From Sphingomonas parva (ex Maeng et al. 2020) (GTDB taxonomy: Bacteria > Pseudomonadota > Alphaproteobacteria > Sphingomonadales > Sphingomonadaceae): a DNA stretch of 64,000 bases. A model generated the notes under the pieces. That model searched no databases. It was not told where the DNA came from and worked only from the letters and a program-made list of their open reading frames with translations. The position numbers were made by a program, and so were the translations under genes. Shown here one piece after another: positions 9,361 through 17,358 of this stretch; the stretch's first letter is position 1, and each line of letters begins with the position of its first letter. The stretch spans positions 1-64,000 of the forward strand of contig NZ_SPDV01000008.1 in NCBI RefSeq assembly GCF_004564275.1, given 5' to 3'.

Positions 9361-9870
9361 ATGGGCGCCGACGGGATCAAAGAGCAACAATTCGCGGAGG
9401 TCAGTGCAACTTGCACCGGCCTTATCACGCGCATCGCGCTGTCCTACGAGGCCGATCCGGCCCTTCGCCGCGAGCTTGTCCAGGACATATTGCTCGCCGT
9501 CTGGATCGCCCTCGACAATTTCAGGGGCGAGGCCTCGCTCAAGACCTTCACCGCCTCGATCGCGCAGAAGCGCTGCATCTCGCACGTCACCCGGCGCGCG
9601 CGTGAGCCGCGGCAGGTCGAGCTGCCGACCGATCTCATCTCCGCGGCCCCGCCGCCGGACGAGATCGCCCTCCGCAACGATCAGAAGAAGCGGCTGGTCG
9701 AAGCCATCCAGCTTCTTCCCATCCCCCAGCGCGAGGCCATCGTCCTTGCCATTGAAGGATTCAGCTATGCCGAGATGGCCGAGATCCTCGGAATTTCGAC
9801 CAACGCCGTCATGCTCCGCTGCCAGCGGGCAAAGACGACGCTGAAGTCGATCATGGAGCGGCGGTCATGA
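9361..9870 (+). CDS. RNA polymerase sigma factor, ECF type
   Basis: 169-residue sigma-70 family factor with only region 2 (LVQDILLAVWIALDNFRGEASLKTFTASIAQKRCISHVTRR, about 41-81) and region 4 (LPIPQREAIVLAIEGFSYAEMAEILGISTNAVMLRCQRAK, about 121-160), the layout of extracytoplasmic-function factors. The ATG at 9361 starts just before region 2. Its last codons overlap the next gene by 4 bases (ATGA), and that gene is an integral membrane protein, so the pair resembles a sigma/membrane anti-sigma unit. Signal and regulon are unknown; the peptide locus lies 0.8 kb downstream on the same strand. Confidence 0.88.
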   Translation: MGADGIKEQQFAEVSATCTGLITRIALSYEADPALRRELVQDILLAVWIALDNFRGEASLKTFTASIAQKRCISHVTRRAREPRQVELPTDLISAAPPPDEIALRNDQKKRLVEAIQLLPIPQREAIVLAIEGFSYAEMAEILGISTNAVMLRCQRAKTTLKSIMERRS

Positions 9871-10487
9871 GCGATTCCGATCTGGACCTGGAGAAGCTCG
9901 CCGAGCTTTGGAACGAGCCGGACGCCAGTACGGCCGAGGACGTCGATGCGCTGGCCCGTCGCGCCAGGCGCGAGGCGCGGCTGATGGGCTGGGCGGACAC
10001 GGCGCTGGCCGTGATCATCGTCGGCAGCCTTGTACTCGGGGCGATGATGAAGCCGTCGCTGCCGGTTGCGGCCGGCGCCCTGCTCACCATCGTCATGACT
10101 CTGTGGCTGAACTGGAAGCGCCGCAACTTCCGGCAGATCAATCGTACCCTCGCGGCCGCTACGCGCACCGATTTCCTCGAGAGCAGCATCCGGCTGGCGC
10201 GGACCCGGCTGCGGCGTGCCACGTTCAGCCTGATCACCTTCCCGCCGGCGATCCTGGCGGCGCTCCTCTATCGGGTGAGCACCAAGGGGGAGATCGATCA
10301 TCCCGTTATCGCCATCGTCAAATGGGCGGCCTCGCTTCGCGGCATGGTCGCGCTCGGCCTGCTCGTCCTGCTGTTTCTGTGGATGCTCCGCTCGCGTCGC
10401 CGGCAGCGGGACGAGCTTCGTCGCCTGGAGGAGATTCACCGCGACTATGCCGAGGAAGCCGAGCGAGAGCAGCGGCTTGAGGTCTGA
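9867..10487 (+). CDS. Multi-TM protein coupled to the sigma factor, possible anti-sigma
   Basis: 206-residue protein with an acidic/basic cytoplasmic-looking N-terminus (LDLEKLAELWNEPDAS then RRARREAR), two adjacent hydrophobic segments (about 43-63 and 65-82), and two more near 118-135 and 155-174, ending in a charged coiled region (RSRRRQRDELRRLEEIHRDYAEEAEREQRLEV). No zinc-binding anti-sigma HxxxCxxC motif is visible. Its ATGA overlap with the sigma gene strongly suggests joint function, such as membrane sequestration of the factor. That role is inferred from context only. Confidence 0.7.
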   Translation: MSDSDLDLEKLAELWNEPDASTAEDVDALARRARREARLMGWADTALAVIIVGSLVLGAMMKPSLPVAAGALLTIVMTLWLNWKRRNFRQINRTLAAATRTDFLESSIRLARTRLRRATFSLITFPPAILAALLYRVSTKGEIDHPVIAIVKWAASLRGMVALGLLVLLFLWMLRSRRRQRDELRRLEEIHRDYAEEAEREQRLEV

Positions 10488-10619
10488 GTCGGCGTAATTA
10501 TCCACCGCTTTTCCCGAGATTTCCTCAATTTGGTCCCCACCTAAATCTGCCGCGCTGCGAAAGGAATCCGGCTTCCGACCGACTGGCCAGCAGGGGTAGA
10601 AAAGACGTCGCGGCCGTGC

Positions 10620-10636
10620 CTCGCGAGGTTCGCGAG
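10620..10636. promoter_or_regulatory. Small hairpin in the leader of the peptide gene
   Basis: CTCGCGA (10620-10626) and TCGCGAG (10630-10636) form a perfect 7-bp stem around GGT, about 50 bases before the peptide start. It could be an operator or an mRNA structure. The 200-base gap 10488-10688 holds no other clear signal; no convincing -35/-10 pair was seen. Confidence 0.4.
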
Positions 10637-10688
10637 TTTCAGAACAAGACGATCTTTCTTCCGCCTGCAGTGCCAACGGAGGAATATC

Positions 10689-10814
10689 ATGAAGAAGATC
10701 GACATCGCCAAGCTGCCGCAGCTCAAGACGCCGGTGGGCCTGCATGGCTCGGTCAAGCAGAGGGAAGTCGGCGGCCCGGGCTGCGTTGGTATCCTGATCA
10801 TCATCTTCAGCTGA
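10689..10814 (+). CDS. 41-residue peptide, candidate RiPP precursor
   Basis: Short gene with an excellent ribosome site (GGAGGA five bases before the ATG). The product starts MKKIDIAKLPQLKTPVGLHG, a lysine-rich leader-like part, and continues SVKQREVGG followed by a strikingly hydrophobic tail PGCVGILIIIFS. A Gly-Gly pair (residues 28-29) just before the tail matches the usual leader/core boundary of exported modified peptides, giving a 12-residue core with one Cys. Two overlapping genes for related jelly-roll/HEAT proteins follow, with a stable hairpin between. No peptidase or exporter is adjacent. Alternatives are a small membrane-active toxin or a membrane peptide. Coding status is well supported; function is inferred. 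Confidence 0.75.
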   Translation: MKKIDIAKLPQLKTPVGLHGSVKQREVGGPGCVGILIIIFS

Positions 10815-10826
10815 GGCGGCGGTAGG

Positions 10827-10848
10827 GGAGGGCGCTCTGGCGCCCTCC
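10827..10848 (+). terminator. Attenuator-like hairpin between peptide gene and downstream genes
   Basis: GGAGGGCGC (10827-10835) pairs perfectly with GCGCCCTCC (10840-10848) around TCTG, 12 bases after the peptide stop and 24 bases before the next ATG. There is no T-tract, so it may be a leaky terminator or a 3' stabiliser that raises peptide mRNA over enzyme mRNA, an arrangement common after RiPP precursor genes. Confidence 0.55.
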
Positions 10849-10872
10849 GCGCCGAGGGAGTAACCGAAGCGG

Positions 10873-11865
10873 ATGATCGCTGGAGACGTGCTCGCGCGCT
10901 GGATGGCGGATGCCCGCGCGCGTGACGAGACGATGCAGGGCGTGGTGCGCGCCGGGGCTGCCGTCGAGGCGCTGCCGGCGCTTCAGGCGTTGGCAGACCA
11001 GGTCGACCAAGTGGCGGATTCGGGCTCGGCCGTCCTTGCCGCGGCCGCGCGTTTCCTCGCGACTCCGGGTGCGATCGAGGCGTGCCTGCGCCCGCTGATC
11101 GACGCCGCACGCGCCGACCCGTTCTTCCGGCCGGCCTTCCGCGCGGTGTCGAGCGCCATCCGGTCGGGCCTCGTGCTGTACGAACGGCCGGAGCTGAGTC
11201 TGCTCCTCGCGGAGATCGCGGCGGACGATCTCGCCGCCAAGCGGACGTTCGCGCAGGGGCCTTCGTCGATCACCTTCACCGGCGATCACAGCCTGCTTCA
11301 CTTCATCGACGCGGGTGGCGCGACCTTGTCCTTCTGGGAAGCGCCCATGCTCGACGAGAGCTTTTCCGCGGTGGCCGCCGCGCCGTGCCGGCCGGTCGGC
11401 CGCCGCAAGCTTCGCGACGGCGAGACGATCGTCCTCGACGGCCGCCGGGAGGCCTTCGTCATCGAGCATCTGAGCGCGACCATGGTCTACGTCCAGGCGA
11501 CGACGCGCGTCGGCGGTGGGGCGCTGAGCCGCGAATATGATTCGCGCACCATGGCCTTCGTCGGCGCCAGCAGCACCGACGATGCGGCCTCGCGCACCGG
11601 CCTTCTCCTGACCTTGCTGCGCGACATGGACCGCCAGGATGCCGTTCCCTTGTTCATCAGGGCGATCCGGGAAGAGGATTTCCATGGCCGCTGGCATGCG
11701 ATGCGCGAGCTGCTGGCCCTCGACGCGGATACCGCTCTGCCGCACTTGCGCGAAATGGCCCGATCGGATCCGCATCCGGAGGTCCGCGGGGCGGCCGCGC
11801 AGACGCTCGCAGCCTTCTTTCCGGGGGATACGCCCGCCGAGGAGCGCCAGTCATGCCCCGCCTGA
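10873..11865 (+). CDS. Jelly-roll-like protein with C-terminal HEAT repeats, lacking metal ligands
   Basis: 330 residues, no signal peptide. A helical N-terminus (1-110) leads to a beta-rich region (about 125-235) and helical HEAT-like repeats (about 240-317: ALDADTALPHLREMARSDPH then PEVRGAAAQTLAAFF). It aligns by eye with the next protein: FWEAPMLDESFSAV here against [15 protein letters not shown] there, so the two metal histidines are replaced by Met-159 and Asp-161. It may be an inactive paralogue that presents the peptide to, or forms a heterodimer with, its neighbour. GAGGGAG lies 12 bases before the ATG, a weak spacing. Its end overlaps the next gene by 13 bases. Confidence 0.75.
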   Translation: MIAGDVLARWMADARARDETMQGVVRAGAAVEALPALQALADQVDQVADSGSAVLAAAARFLATPGAIEACLRPLIDAARADPFFRPAFRAVSSAIRSGLVLYERPELSLLLAEIAADDLAAKRTFAQGPSSITFTGDHSLLHFIDAGGATLSFWEAPMLDESFSAVAAAPCRPVGRRKLRDGETIVLDGRREAFVIEHLSATMVYVQATTRVGGGALSREYDSRTMAFVGASSTDDAASRTGLLLTLLRDMDRQDAVPLFIRAIREEDFHGRWHAMRELLALDADTALPHLREMARSDPHPEVRGAAAQTLAAFFPGDTPAEERQSCPA

Positions 11866-12785
11866 TCGAGACCGAAACCGACGACCGGATCGAGCTCGGC
11901 GATCTGATCGAGGCGCTGGAGACGGGCGGCTTCGATCCGGAGGACGAGGAGAGCATCGTCGCCTTCGGTCCGGCGCTGCGTGCCCTCTCCAACAATCGGC
12001 GCTTCCTGGGCGATCTGATCATCGAGGAGCTGAAGCAGAACTGCTCGGGCCAGCGGCGGAAGAACCAGTACACGCCGCAGGTGTTCGTCCTGCACGGCAG
12101 CTCGGGGAAATACCTCATCCGCGCCAATTTCTGGCCTGCCGAGACCGACAGCGTAGTCGTGAACAGCGGCAAGGATCCCTTCTTCTACGAGCTGCCGCAC
12201 GACCACAATTTCAGCTTCCTGACCGTCGGGCATCACGGGCCCGGCTATTGGAGCGACTATTACGAATATGATTACGAGCGGACCGTCGGCTATAGCGGCG
12301 AGAAGGTGGACCTGCGCTTCGTCGAGCGTTCGCGGCTCGATCCCGGCAAGGTGCTGCTCTATCGCCGGCACCGCGACGTGCACAGGCAGCTGCCGCCGGA
12401 CGCCCTGTCGATTTCGCTGAACATCCTCGCGCTCTCGCCGGCGAGCGAGTTCCGCCACCAATATCTGTTCGACATCGAGCGGTCGGAGATCGTCAAGGTC
12501 GGCAATCCGTCGTCGCTCGAGAGCCTCGTTCTCCTCGCCGGTCATTGCGGCGGCGAAGAGGGGCGCGCGCTCGTCACCGACTTCGCGGACCATCATCCCA
12601 GCGATCGCATCCGCTTCGCGGCGGTGCGGGCGCAGGCGGCTCTCGCCTCGTCGGCCGATGACCGGATCTCGGTCTATGAAGCCGCGATCGGATCGGACAG
12701 CCCGTACGTCCGCGAGATGGCGGCCCAGGAGGCGCGGCGGCTCGAGGCCGTGCGTCCCTGGCTGGAGAGCGTTCCGGCGGCCTGA
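11853..12785 (+). CDS. Cupin-like metal-binding protein with C-terminal HEAT repeats, candidate peptide-modifying oxygenase
   Basis: 310 residues, cytoplasmic. After an acidic helical N-terminus comes a jelly-roll domain (about 75-205) with the cupin-type metal site PHDHNF (His-116, His-118) and a later histidine in [18 protein letters not shown] (His-177), the 2-His-plus-His layout of Fe(II) cupins. HEAT-like helices follow (about 222-305). Unusual aromatic/acidic stretch [11 protein letters not shown] at 132-142 follows the site. Coupled to the preceding gene by a 13-base overlap with its own GAGGAG ribosome site. Known family assignment: none that I can name with certainty. I infer oxidation or another modification of the 41-residue peptide. 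Confidence 0.75.
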   Translation: MPRLIETETDDRIELGDLIEALETGGFDPEDEESIVAFGPALRALSNNRRFLGDLIIEELKQNCSGQRRKNQYTPQVFVLHGSSGKYLIRANFWPAETDSVVVNSGKDPFFYELPHDHNFSFLTVGHHGPGYWSDYYEYDYERTVGYSGEKVDLRFVERSRLDPGKVLLYRRHRDVHRQLPPDALSISLNILALSPASEFRHQYLFDIERSEIVKVGNPSSLESLVLLAGHCGGEEGRALVTDFADHHPSDRIRFAAVRAQAALASSADDRISVYEAAIGSDSPYVREMAAQEARRLEAVRPWLESVPAA

Positions 12786-12804
12786 CGCATGCCCCGGCGG
12801 AGCG

Positions 12805-14928
12805 TCACCCCGCCCGCTTGAGCGCCAGCCGATGGGTGTGGAGCAGGGGCTCGGTATAGCCGGACGGCTGCGCCGCCCCTTCGAAGATCAGCGCACGCGC
12901 GGCCTGGAAGGCGATGCTTGCCTCCGGATCGGGCGCCATCGGCCGATAACCTGGGTCGCCCGCATTCTGCCGGTCCACCACCGCGGCCATCCGCAGCAGC
13001 GCCTCCTCCACCTGCGCGGGCGCGACCACCCCGTGGAGCAGCCAGTTGGCGACGTGCTGACTCGAAATGCGGCAGGTCGCACGATCCTCCATCAGGCCGA
13101 CGTCGTGGACGTCGGGGACCTTGGAGCAGCCGACGCCCTGGTCGATCCAGCGCACCACATAGCCAAGGATGCCCTGGACGTTGTTCTCGAGCTCCTCGCG
13201 AACCTCCTCCGCACTCCAGTTTCGGCCATCGGCGATCGGGATGGTCAGCAGGTTGGCGAGCGCGGCGGGAGTCCGGCCGGCAAGTGCGCGCTGCCGGGCG
13301 GCGACGTCGACGCGGTGATAATGGATCGCGTGCAGGGTCGCGGCCGTGGGGGAGGGGACCCAGGCGGTGCTTGCGCCCGCCTCCGGATGGATGTGTTTCT
13401 GGGCCAGCATGTCGGCCATGCGATCGGGCATTGCCCACATGCCCTTGCCGATCTGGGCGCGGCCGGGGAACCCGCACGCGAGGCCGGTATCGACATTGTT
13501 GTCCTCATAGGCCTTGAGCCAGGCCGCGCTCTTCATCTCGCCCTTGCGGACCATCGGGCCCAGTCGCATCGACGTGTGGATCTCGTCGCCGGTGCGATCG
13601 AGGAAACCGGTGTTGATGAAGACGATCCTGTCCTTCACCGCCGCGATTACCGCGCCGAGGTTTGCCGAGGTTCGGCGTTCCTCGTCCATCACCCCGATCT
13701 TGATCGTGTTGCGCGCCAAGCCCAGCAGGTTCTCGGTGCGATCGAACAGCGCGCCGGCGAACGCGGCTTCCTCCGGCCCGTGCATCTTCGGCTTGACGAT
13801 GTAGATCGATCCGGCCGCGCTGTTGGCGCGCCTTTCGCCGATGTCGTGGAGCCCGATCAGCGCGGTGATCACGGCGTCGGCGAGGCCTTCATGGACCTCC
13901 TCGCCATCGATCCTCATCATCGGGTTGGTCATCAGATGCCCGACGTTGCGGACGAACAGCAGCGCGCGGCCCCTGAGGGTCAGCGTCTCGCCGCCGGGCG
14001 CGACATAATGCCGGTCTTCGGCGAGCCGCCGCTCGAAGCTGCGACCCCCTTTCGCGACCTGCGCGGACAGATCGCCTTTCATCAGCCCCAGCCAGTTGCG
14101 GTAGACGCCGATCTTCTCCGATGCATCGACGGCGGTCACGCTGTCCTCGCAATCCATGATCGCAGTGATCGCGCTCTCGAGCAGGATGTCGGCCACTCCG
14201 GCCATGTCGTCGCGGCCGATGGGATGGGCGGGGTCGAGCACGATCTCGACATGAAGGTCATGGTGGCGCAGCAGAATGGCGCCGTCGCGCCAGCCGGCGA
14301 GGCGGGCGGGATCGTCGAGTCCGCCCCGGTCGGTCACCAGCCGGTCCCCCTCGATCCGGTAGAAGGAGACGTCGGCGTGCCGCCCGCCGCTGAGAGGGGC
14401 GATCTCGTCGAGCAAAGCACGGCCCCAGTCGACCACGCGCCGGCCGCGCGCCGCGTCATACCCGCCCGCCGGCGGCAGGTCGCCGAGCGCATCGGTGCCG
14501 TAGAGCGCATCGTACAGGCTGCCCCAGCGCGCATTGGCGGCATTGAGGGCGTAGCGCGCGTTGTTGACGGGCACGACGAGCTGCGGTCCGGCGATCCGCG
14601 ATATCTCCGGATCGACGTTCTCGGTGCCGATCGTGAACGGCGCCGGCGGATCGACGAGATAGCCGATCTCGCGGAGGAACTCTTCTTCCTCCACAGGCGA
14701 GGGCGGAAGGCCGTGCAGGCCGGCGTTGCGCCGGTCGATCGCCTCCTGCAGGCGGTCGCGCTTCCTCAGCAGCCGGCGGTTTTCGGGAGTGAGCTCGCGC
14801 AGCAGGGCCGAGAAGCCGAACCAGAAGGACGCGGGCTCGATCCCGGTGCCGGGAAGCGCTTCCTCCTCGAGGAAGGACTTGAGCTGCGCGTCGACCTCGA
14901 TCCCCGAGACCAGCACATGTTGCGCCAT
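12805..14928 (-). CDS. glcB: Malate synthase G
   Basis: 707-residue cytoplasmic enzyme condensing glyoxylate with acetyl-CoA to malate in the glyoxylate bypass. The length matches the single-chain G isoform (about 720) rather than the shorter A isoform. Family signatures include [17 protein letters not shown] (metal/catalytic acidic residues), [39 protein letters not shown] and [19 protein letters not shown]. The ATG at 14928 has AAAGGGGGC upstream. No isocitrate lyase gene is adjacent. It runs towards the peptide locus and ends 19 bases from it. Confidence 0.96.
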   Translation of the reverse strand: MAQHVLVSGIEVDAQLKSFLEEEALPGTGIEPASFWFGFSALLRELTPENRRLLRKRDRLQEAIDRRNAGLHGLPPSPVEEEEFLREIGYLVDPPAPFTIGTENVDPEISRIAGPQLVVPVNNARYALNAANARWGSLYDALYGTDALGDLPPAGGYDAARGRRVVDWGRALLDEIAPLSGGRHADVSFYRIEGDRLVTDRGGLDDPARLAGWRDGAILLRHHDLHVEIVLDPAHPIGRDDMAGVADILLESAITAIMDCEDSVTAVDASEKIGVYRNWLGLMKGDLSAQVAKGGRSFERRLAEDRHYVAPGGETLTLRGRALLFVRNVGHLMTNPMMRIDGEEVHEGLADAVITALIGLHDIGERRANSAAGSIYIVKPKMHGPEEAAFAGALFDRTENLLGLARNTIKIGVMDEERRTSANLGAVIAAVKDRIVFINTGFLDRTGDEIHTSMRLGPMVRKGEMKSAAWLKAYEDNNVDTGLACGFPGRAQIGKGMWAMPDRMADMLAQKHIHPEAGASTAWVPSPTAATLHAIHYHRVDVAARQRALAGRTPAALANLLTIPIADGRNWSAEEVREELENNVQGILGYVVRWIDQGVGCSKVPDVHDVGLMEDRATCRISSQHVANWLLHGVVAPAQVEEALLRMAAVVDRQNAGDPGYRPMAPDPEASIAFQAARALIFEGAAQPSGYTEPLLHTHRLALKRAG

Positions 14929-15060
14929 CGGCCGCCCCCTTTATTGTGCATCGCGAAAAGGGACGTAGAGCCTGCCGCGCCTTCGGGAAAGCGCTTTGCG
15001 CGCAGCGCCGGGCCGCGGCGGATCTCGCGCCGCTTATGGTTTCGAAAGAGGCACGATCGA

Positions 15061-16314
15061 ATGCGCCTGCTCCTCGCTCTCTTCGCCCTGCTCCTGCCGC
15101 CTGCGGCGGCGGCCGCACAGGACGCCGTCCTTCTGCTCCGTCCGGCGCGCGTCTTCGACGGCGTCAACCCGCGGCCGCACCAGGGATGGAGCGTGCTGGT
15201 CCGCGGCGAGCGGATCGACGCCGCCGGACCCGCCGTCGCTGCGCCTCCGGGCGCGCGGGTGGTCGATCTGCCGGGCACGACCCTGATGCCGGGCATGATC
15301 GAGGGCCATTCGCACCTTTTCCTCCATCCCTATGACGAGACGAGCTGGGACGATCAGGTCCTCAAGGAGCCGGAGGCGCTGCGCACGGCCCGCGCGGTCA
15401 ATCACGCCCGCGCGACGCTTCGTGCCGGCTTCACCACGGTGCGCGATCTCGGCACCGAAGGCGCCGGCTATGCCGATGTCGGGCTCAAGCAGGCGATCGA
15501 GCAGGGGATCGTCGAGGGCCCGCGCATGCTGATTGCCACGCGCGCCCTGGTCGCCACCGGCAGCTACGGTCCCAAATCGGCCGATCCGCTGATGGCGGCG
15601 CTGGGCGCCGAGGAGGCCGACGGAGAGGCGCTGGTCGCTGCCGCCCGCCGGCAGATCGGCGCCGGTGCGGACGTCGTGAAGCTCTATGGCGACTATCGCT
15701 GGCGTCCGGGCGAGGACAGCCGCCCGACCTACAGCCTGCAGGAGATCCGGGCCGTCGTCGAGGCGGCGCACGCGGCCGGACGCCCGGTGGTGATCCATGC
15801 CAGCACGCCGGAAGGAATGCGCCGCGCCGTTCTCGGCGGGGCCAGCACCATCGAGCACGGCAATAGCGGGACGGCGGAAATCTTCCGGCTGATGCAGGTG
15901 CGAGGCGTCGCGCTCTGCCCGACGCTGGCGGCCACCGACGCGATCGCCCGCTACCGCGGCTGGAACGGCTCGGCGCCCGAACCGGCGGCGGTCGCGGACA
16001 AGAGGAAGAGCTTCGCGGCGGCGCTCGCCGCGGGGGTGCCGATGTGCATGGGCGGAGATGTCGGAGTCTTCGCCCATGGCGAGAATGTCCGGGAGATGGA
16101 GCTGATGGCCGCGTACGGCATGCGCCCCGCGGACGTGCTGATCGCCGCCACCAGCGGCAACGCCCGCCTGTTCGGCCTCTCCGACCGCGGCGCGGTGAAG
16201 CCGGGACTGCTGGCAGATCTGGTCGCCGTCGAGGGTGATCCGACGACGGACGTTCGCGCGGTCCGTGCCGTGCGGCTGGTGATGAAGGGCGGGAAGGTGG
16301 TGCGCGCGGACTGA
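15061..16314 (+). CDS. Secreted amidohydrolase family protein (imidazolonepropionase/prolidase-like)
   Basis: 417 residues with a clear signal peptide ([18 protein letters not shown]). The mature protein has the metal-dependent amidohydrolase barrel: GHSHLF metal pair, a lysine in [10 protein letters not shown] that may be the carboxylated bridging Lys, [13 protein letters not shown] and a late Asp in CMGGDVGVF. The C-terminal [17 protein letters not shown] closes the beta-sandwich. Related enzymes hydrolyse Xaa-Pro dipeptides, organophosphates or cyclic amides; export suggests a scavenging role. GAAAGAGG lies upstream. It is divergent from glcB and followed by two tandem hairpins. Confidence 0.88.
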   Translation: MRLLLALFALLLPPAAAAAQDAVLLLRPARVFDGVNPRPHQGWSVLVRGERIDAAGPAVAAPPGARVVDLPGTTLMPGMIEGHSHLFLHPYDETSWDDQVLKEPEALRTARAVNHARATLRAGFTTVRDLGTEGAGYADVGLKQAIEQGIVEGPRMLIATRALVATGSYGPKSADPLMAALGAEEADGEALVAAARRQIGAGADVVKLYGDYRWRPGEDSRPTYSLQEIRAVVEAAHAAGRPVVIHASTPEGMRRAVLGGASTIEHGNSGTAEIFRLMQVRGVALCPTLAATDAIARYRGWNGSAPEPAAVADKRKSFAAALAAGVPMCMGGDVGVFAHGENVREMELMAAYGMRPADVLIAATSGNARLFGLSDRGAVKPGLLADLVAVEGDPTTDVRAVRAVRLVMKGGKVVRAD

Positions 16315-16317
16315 ACC

Positions 16318-16349
16318 GTCCGTTTCCGGACAGGCGTCCGTCACCGGAC
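16318..16349. repeat. Two tandem small hairpins after the amidohydrolase gene
   Basis: GTCCG-TTTC-CGGAC (16318-16331) and GTCCG-TCAC-CGGAC (16336-16349) are two 5-bp stem-loops repeated with an 18-base period, starting four bases after the stop codon. A third CGGAC occurs at 16381. They could be terminators or tandem protein-binding sites before tRNA-Cys. Confidence 0.5.
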
Positions 16350-16361
16350 AGTGATAGGTGG

Positions 16362-16390
16362 TTGACTTGCGGGTCGTTCCCGGACAAGTC
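16362..16390 (+). promoter_or_regulatory. Candidate promoter of tRNA-Cys
   Basis: TTGACT at 16362-16367 is a good -35 box. At 17 bases lies CAAGTC (16385-16390), a poor -10 match, ten bases before the mature tRNA. The -35 is convincing; the -10 is not. Confidence 0.4.
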
Positions 16391-16399
16391 GCGCGGCGT

Positions 16400-16473
16400 G
16401 GCCCGATGGCGGAGTGGTTACGCAGAGGACTGCAAATCCTTGCACGCCGGTTCGATTCCGGCTCGGGCCTCCA
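16400..16473 (+). tRNA. tRNA-Cys (GCA)
   Basis: 74 bases including an encoded CCA. Acceptor GGCCCGA (16400-16406) pairs with TCGGGCC (16463-16469). The anticodon stem GAGGA/TCCTT encloses loop CTGCAAA with anticodon GCA. The T arm is GCCGG-TTCGATT-CCGGC. All arms fold without mismatch apart from a G-T pair. Confidence 0.97.
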
Positions 16474-16551
16474 CTCCCTCTCTTCGCTAGCACCTGCCGG
16501 GACGCCGCCTGTCGGCGCCGCGTGCCCCGCAACCGCGCCCGCGCAAGCCGA

Positions 16552-16567
16552 TGGCACGGCAATTGCT
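16552..16567 (+). promoter_or_regulatory. Sigma-54 (RpoN) type -24/-12 element
   Basis: TGGCACGGCAATTGCT matches the RpoN consensus TGGCACG-N4-TTGCW at every fixed position, with GG (16553-16554) and GC (16565-16566) exactly 12 bases apart. It lies in the 218-base gap after tRNA-Cys and points at the PCMT-like gene whose ATG is at 16692, leaving a leader of roughly 110 bases. No enhancer site was identified. Confidence 0.55.
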
Positions 16568-16691
16568 TAGTTCCCGCTGATCGCGCCGAGCGGAGACATC
16601 TTCGCTTGGCGGCATCGGGGCGAGCCGATAAGACGGAGGGCAGCCGCAAGGTGTATTGTATCTATAAGACAGTTGTGCGATTGAGAGCCCG

Positions 16692-17342
16692 ATGACCGAG
16701 CATAATTTCGACCATATGCGACGCGCGATGATCGCGAACCTCCTGAGGACGACGGGGACCAACGATCCCAGGGTTCTCGCCGCGTTCGGCGAGGTCCCGC
16801 GGGAGCGGTTCGTTCCGCGGGACAAGATCGCGCTCGCTTATGCCGACGCGCTCGTTCCGCTGAAGCCGGGTCGCGATCTCAACAATCCGATGGCGCTCGG
16901 CAGGCTGCTCACCGAAGCGGCGCCGCAGCCGGGCGAGCGTGCGCTCGTCGTCGGCGCCGCCACTGGTTATGCAGCCGCGATCCTCTCGCGGATGGTCGGC
17001 TCGGTCGTCGCGATCGAGGAGGATGGCGAGCTGGCGGCCTTCGCGCGCGACGCCCTCGCGGGCTATCCGGTGCAGCTGGTAGAGGGGCCGCTCGCCGAGG
17101 GGCAACAGTCCGGCGCGCCTTACGATCTGATCCTTGTCGACGGCGCGATCGAGTTCGTGCCCGATGCATTGGTGGCGCAGCTTTCCGATCTCGGCCGGCT
17201 GGCGACCGCGACGATCGACCGGGGGGTGACCAGGCTGTCGCTCGGCCGCAAGTCCGGTGATGCGTTCGGCATCGCCGCTTTCTCCGATGCCGCGGCCGCC
17301 GTGCTGCCCGGCTTCGTGAGGCCGAAGGCGTTCACATTCTGA
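16692..17342 (+). CDS. Protein-L-isoaspartate O-methyltransferase-like protein
   Basis: 216-residue Rossmann-fold methyltransferase of the PCMT family. It has the PCMT-like N-terminus (MIANLLRTTGTNDPRVLAAFGEVPRERFVP), the SAM loop ALVVGAATGYAAAILSRM (in place of the canonical VLEIGTGSGY) and the acidic ribose contact VAIEEDG. The change in the glycine loop and a short C-terminus suggest a diverged role rather than classical isoaspartate repair. It sits directly before a TolC-type gene, with 16 bases between them, an order often kept in sphingomonads. Start ATG at 16692; the ribosome site is weak. Confidence 0.85.
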   Translation: MTEHNFDHMRRAMIANLLRTTGTNDPRVLAAFGEVPRERFVPRDKIALAYADALVPLKPGRDLNNPMALGRLLTEAAPQPGERALVVGAATGYAAAILSRMVGSVVAIEEDGELAAFARDALAGYPVQLVEGPLAEGQQSGAPYDLILVDGAIEFVPDALVAQLSDLGRLATATIDRGVTRLSLGRKSGDAFGIAAFSDAAAAVLPGFVRPKAFTF

Positions 17343-17358
17343 TGAATGGAGTGAAGTG

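Noticed and set aside
10616-10825. Overlapping 69-codon frame across the peptide gene
   Set aside because: Lacks a ribosome site; the in-frame peptide at 10689 has an ideal one.
12658-15060. Long upstream extension of the amidohydrolase frame
   Set aside because: Runs opposite malate synthase G; the signal peptide places the true start at 15061.
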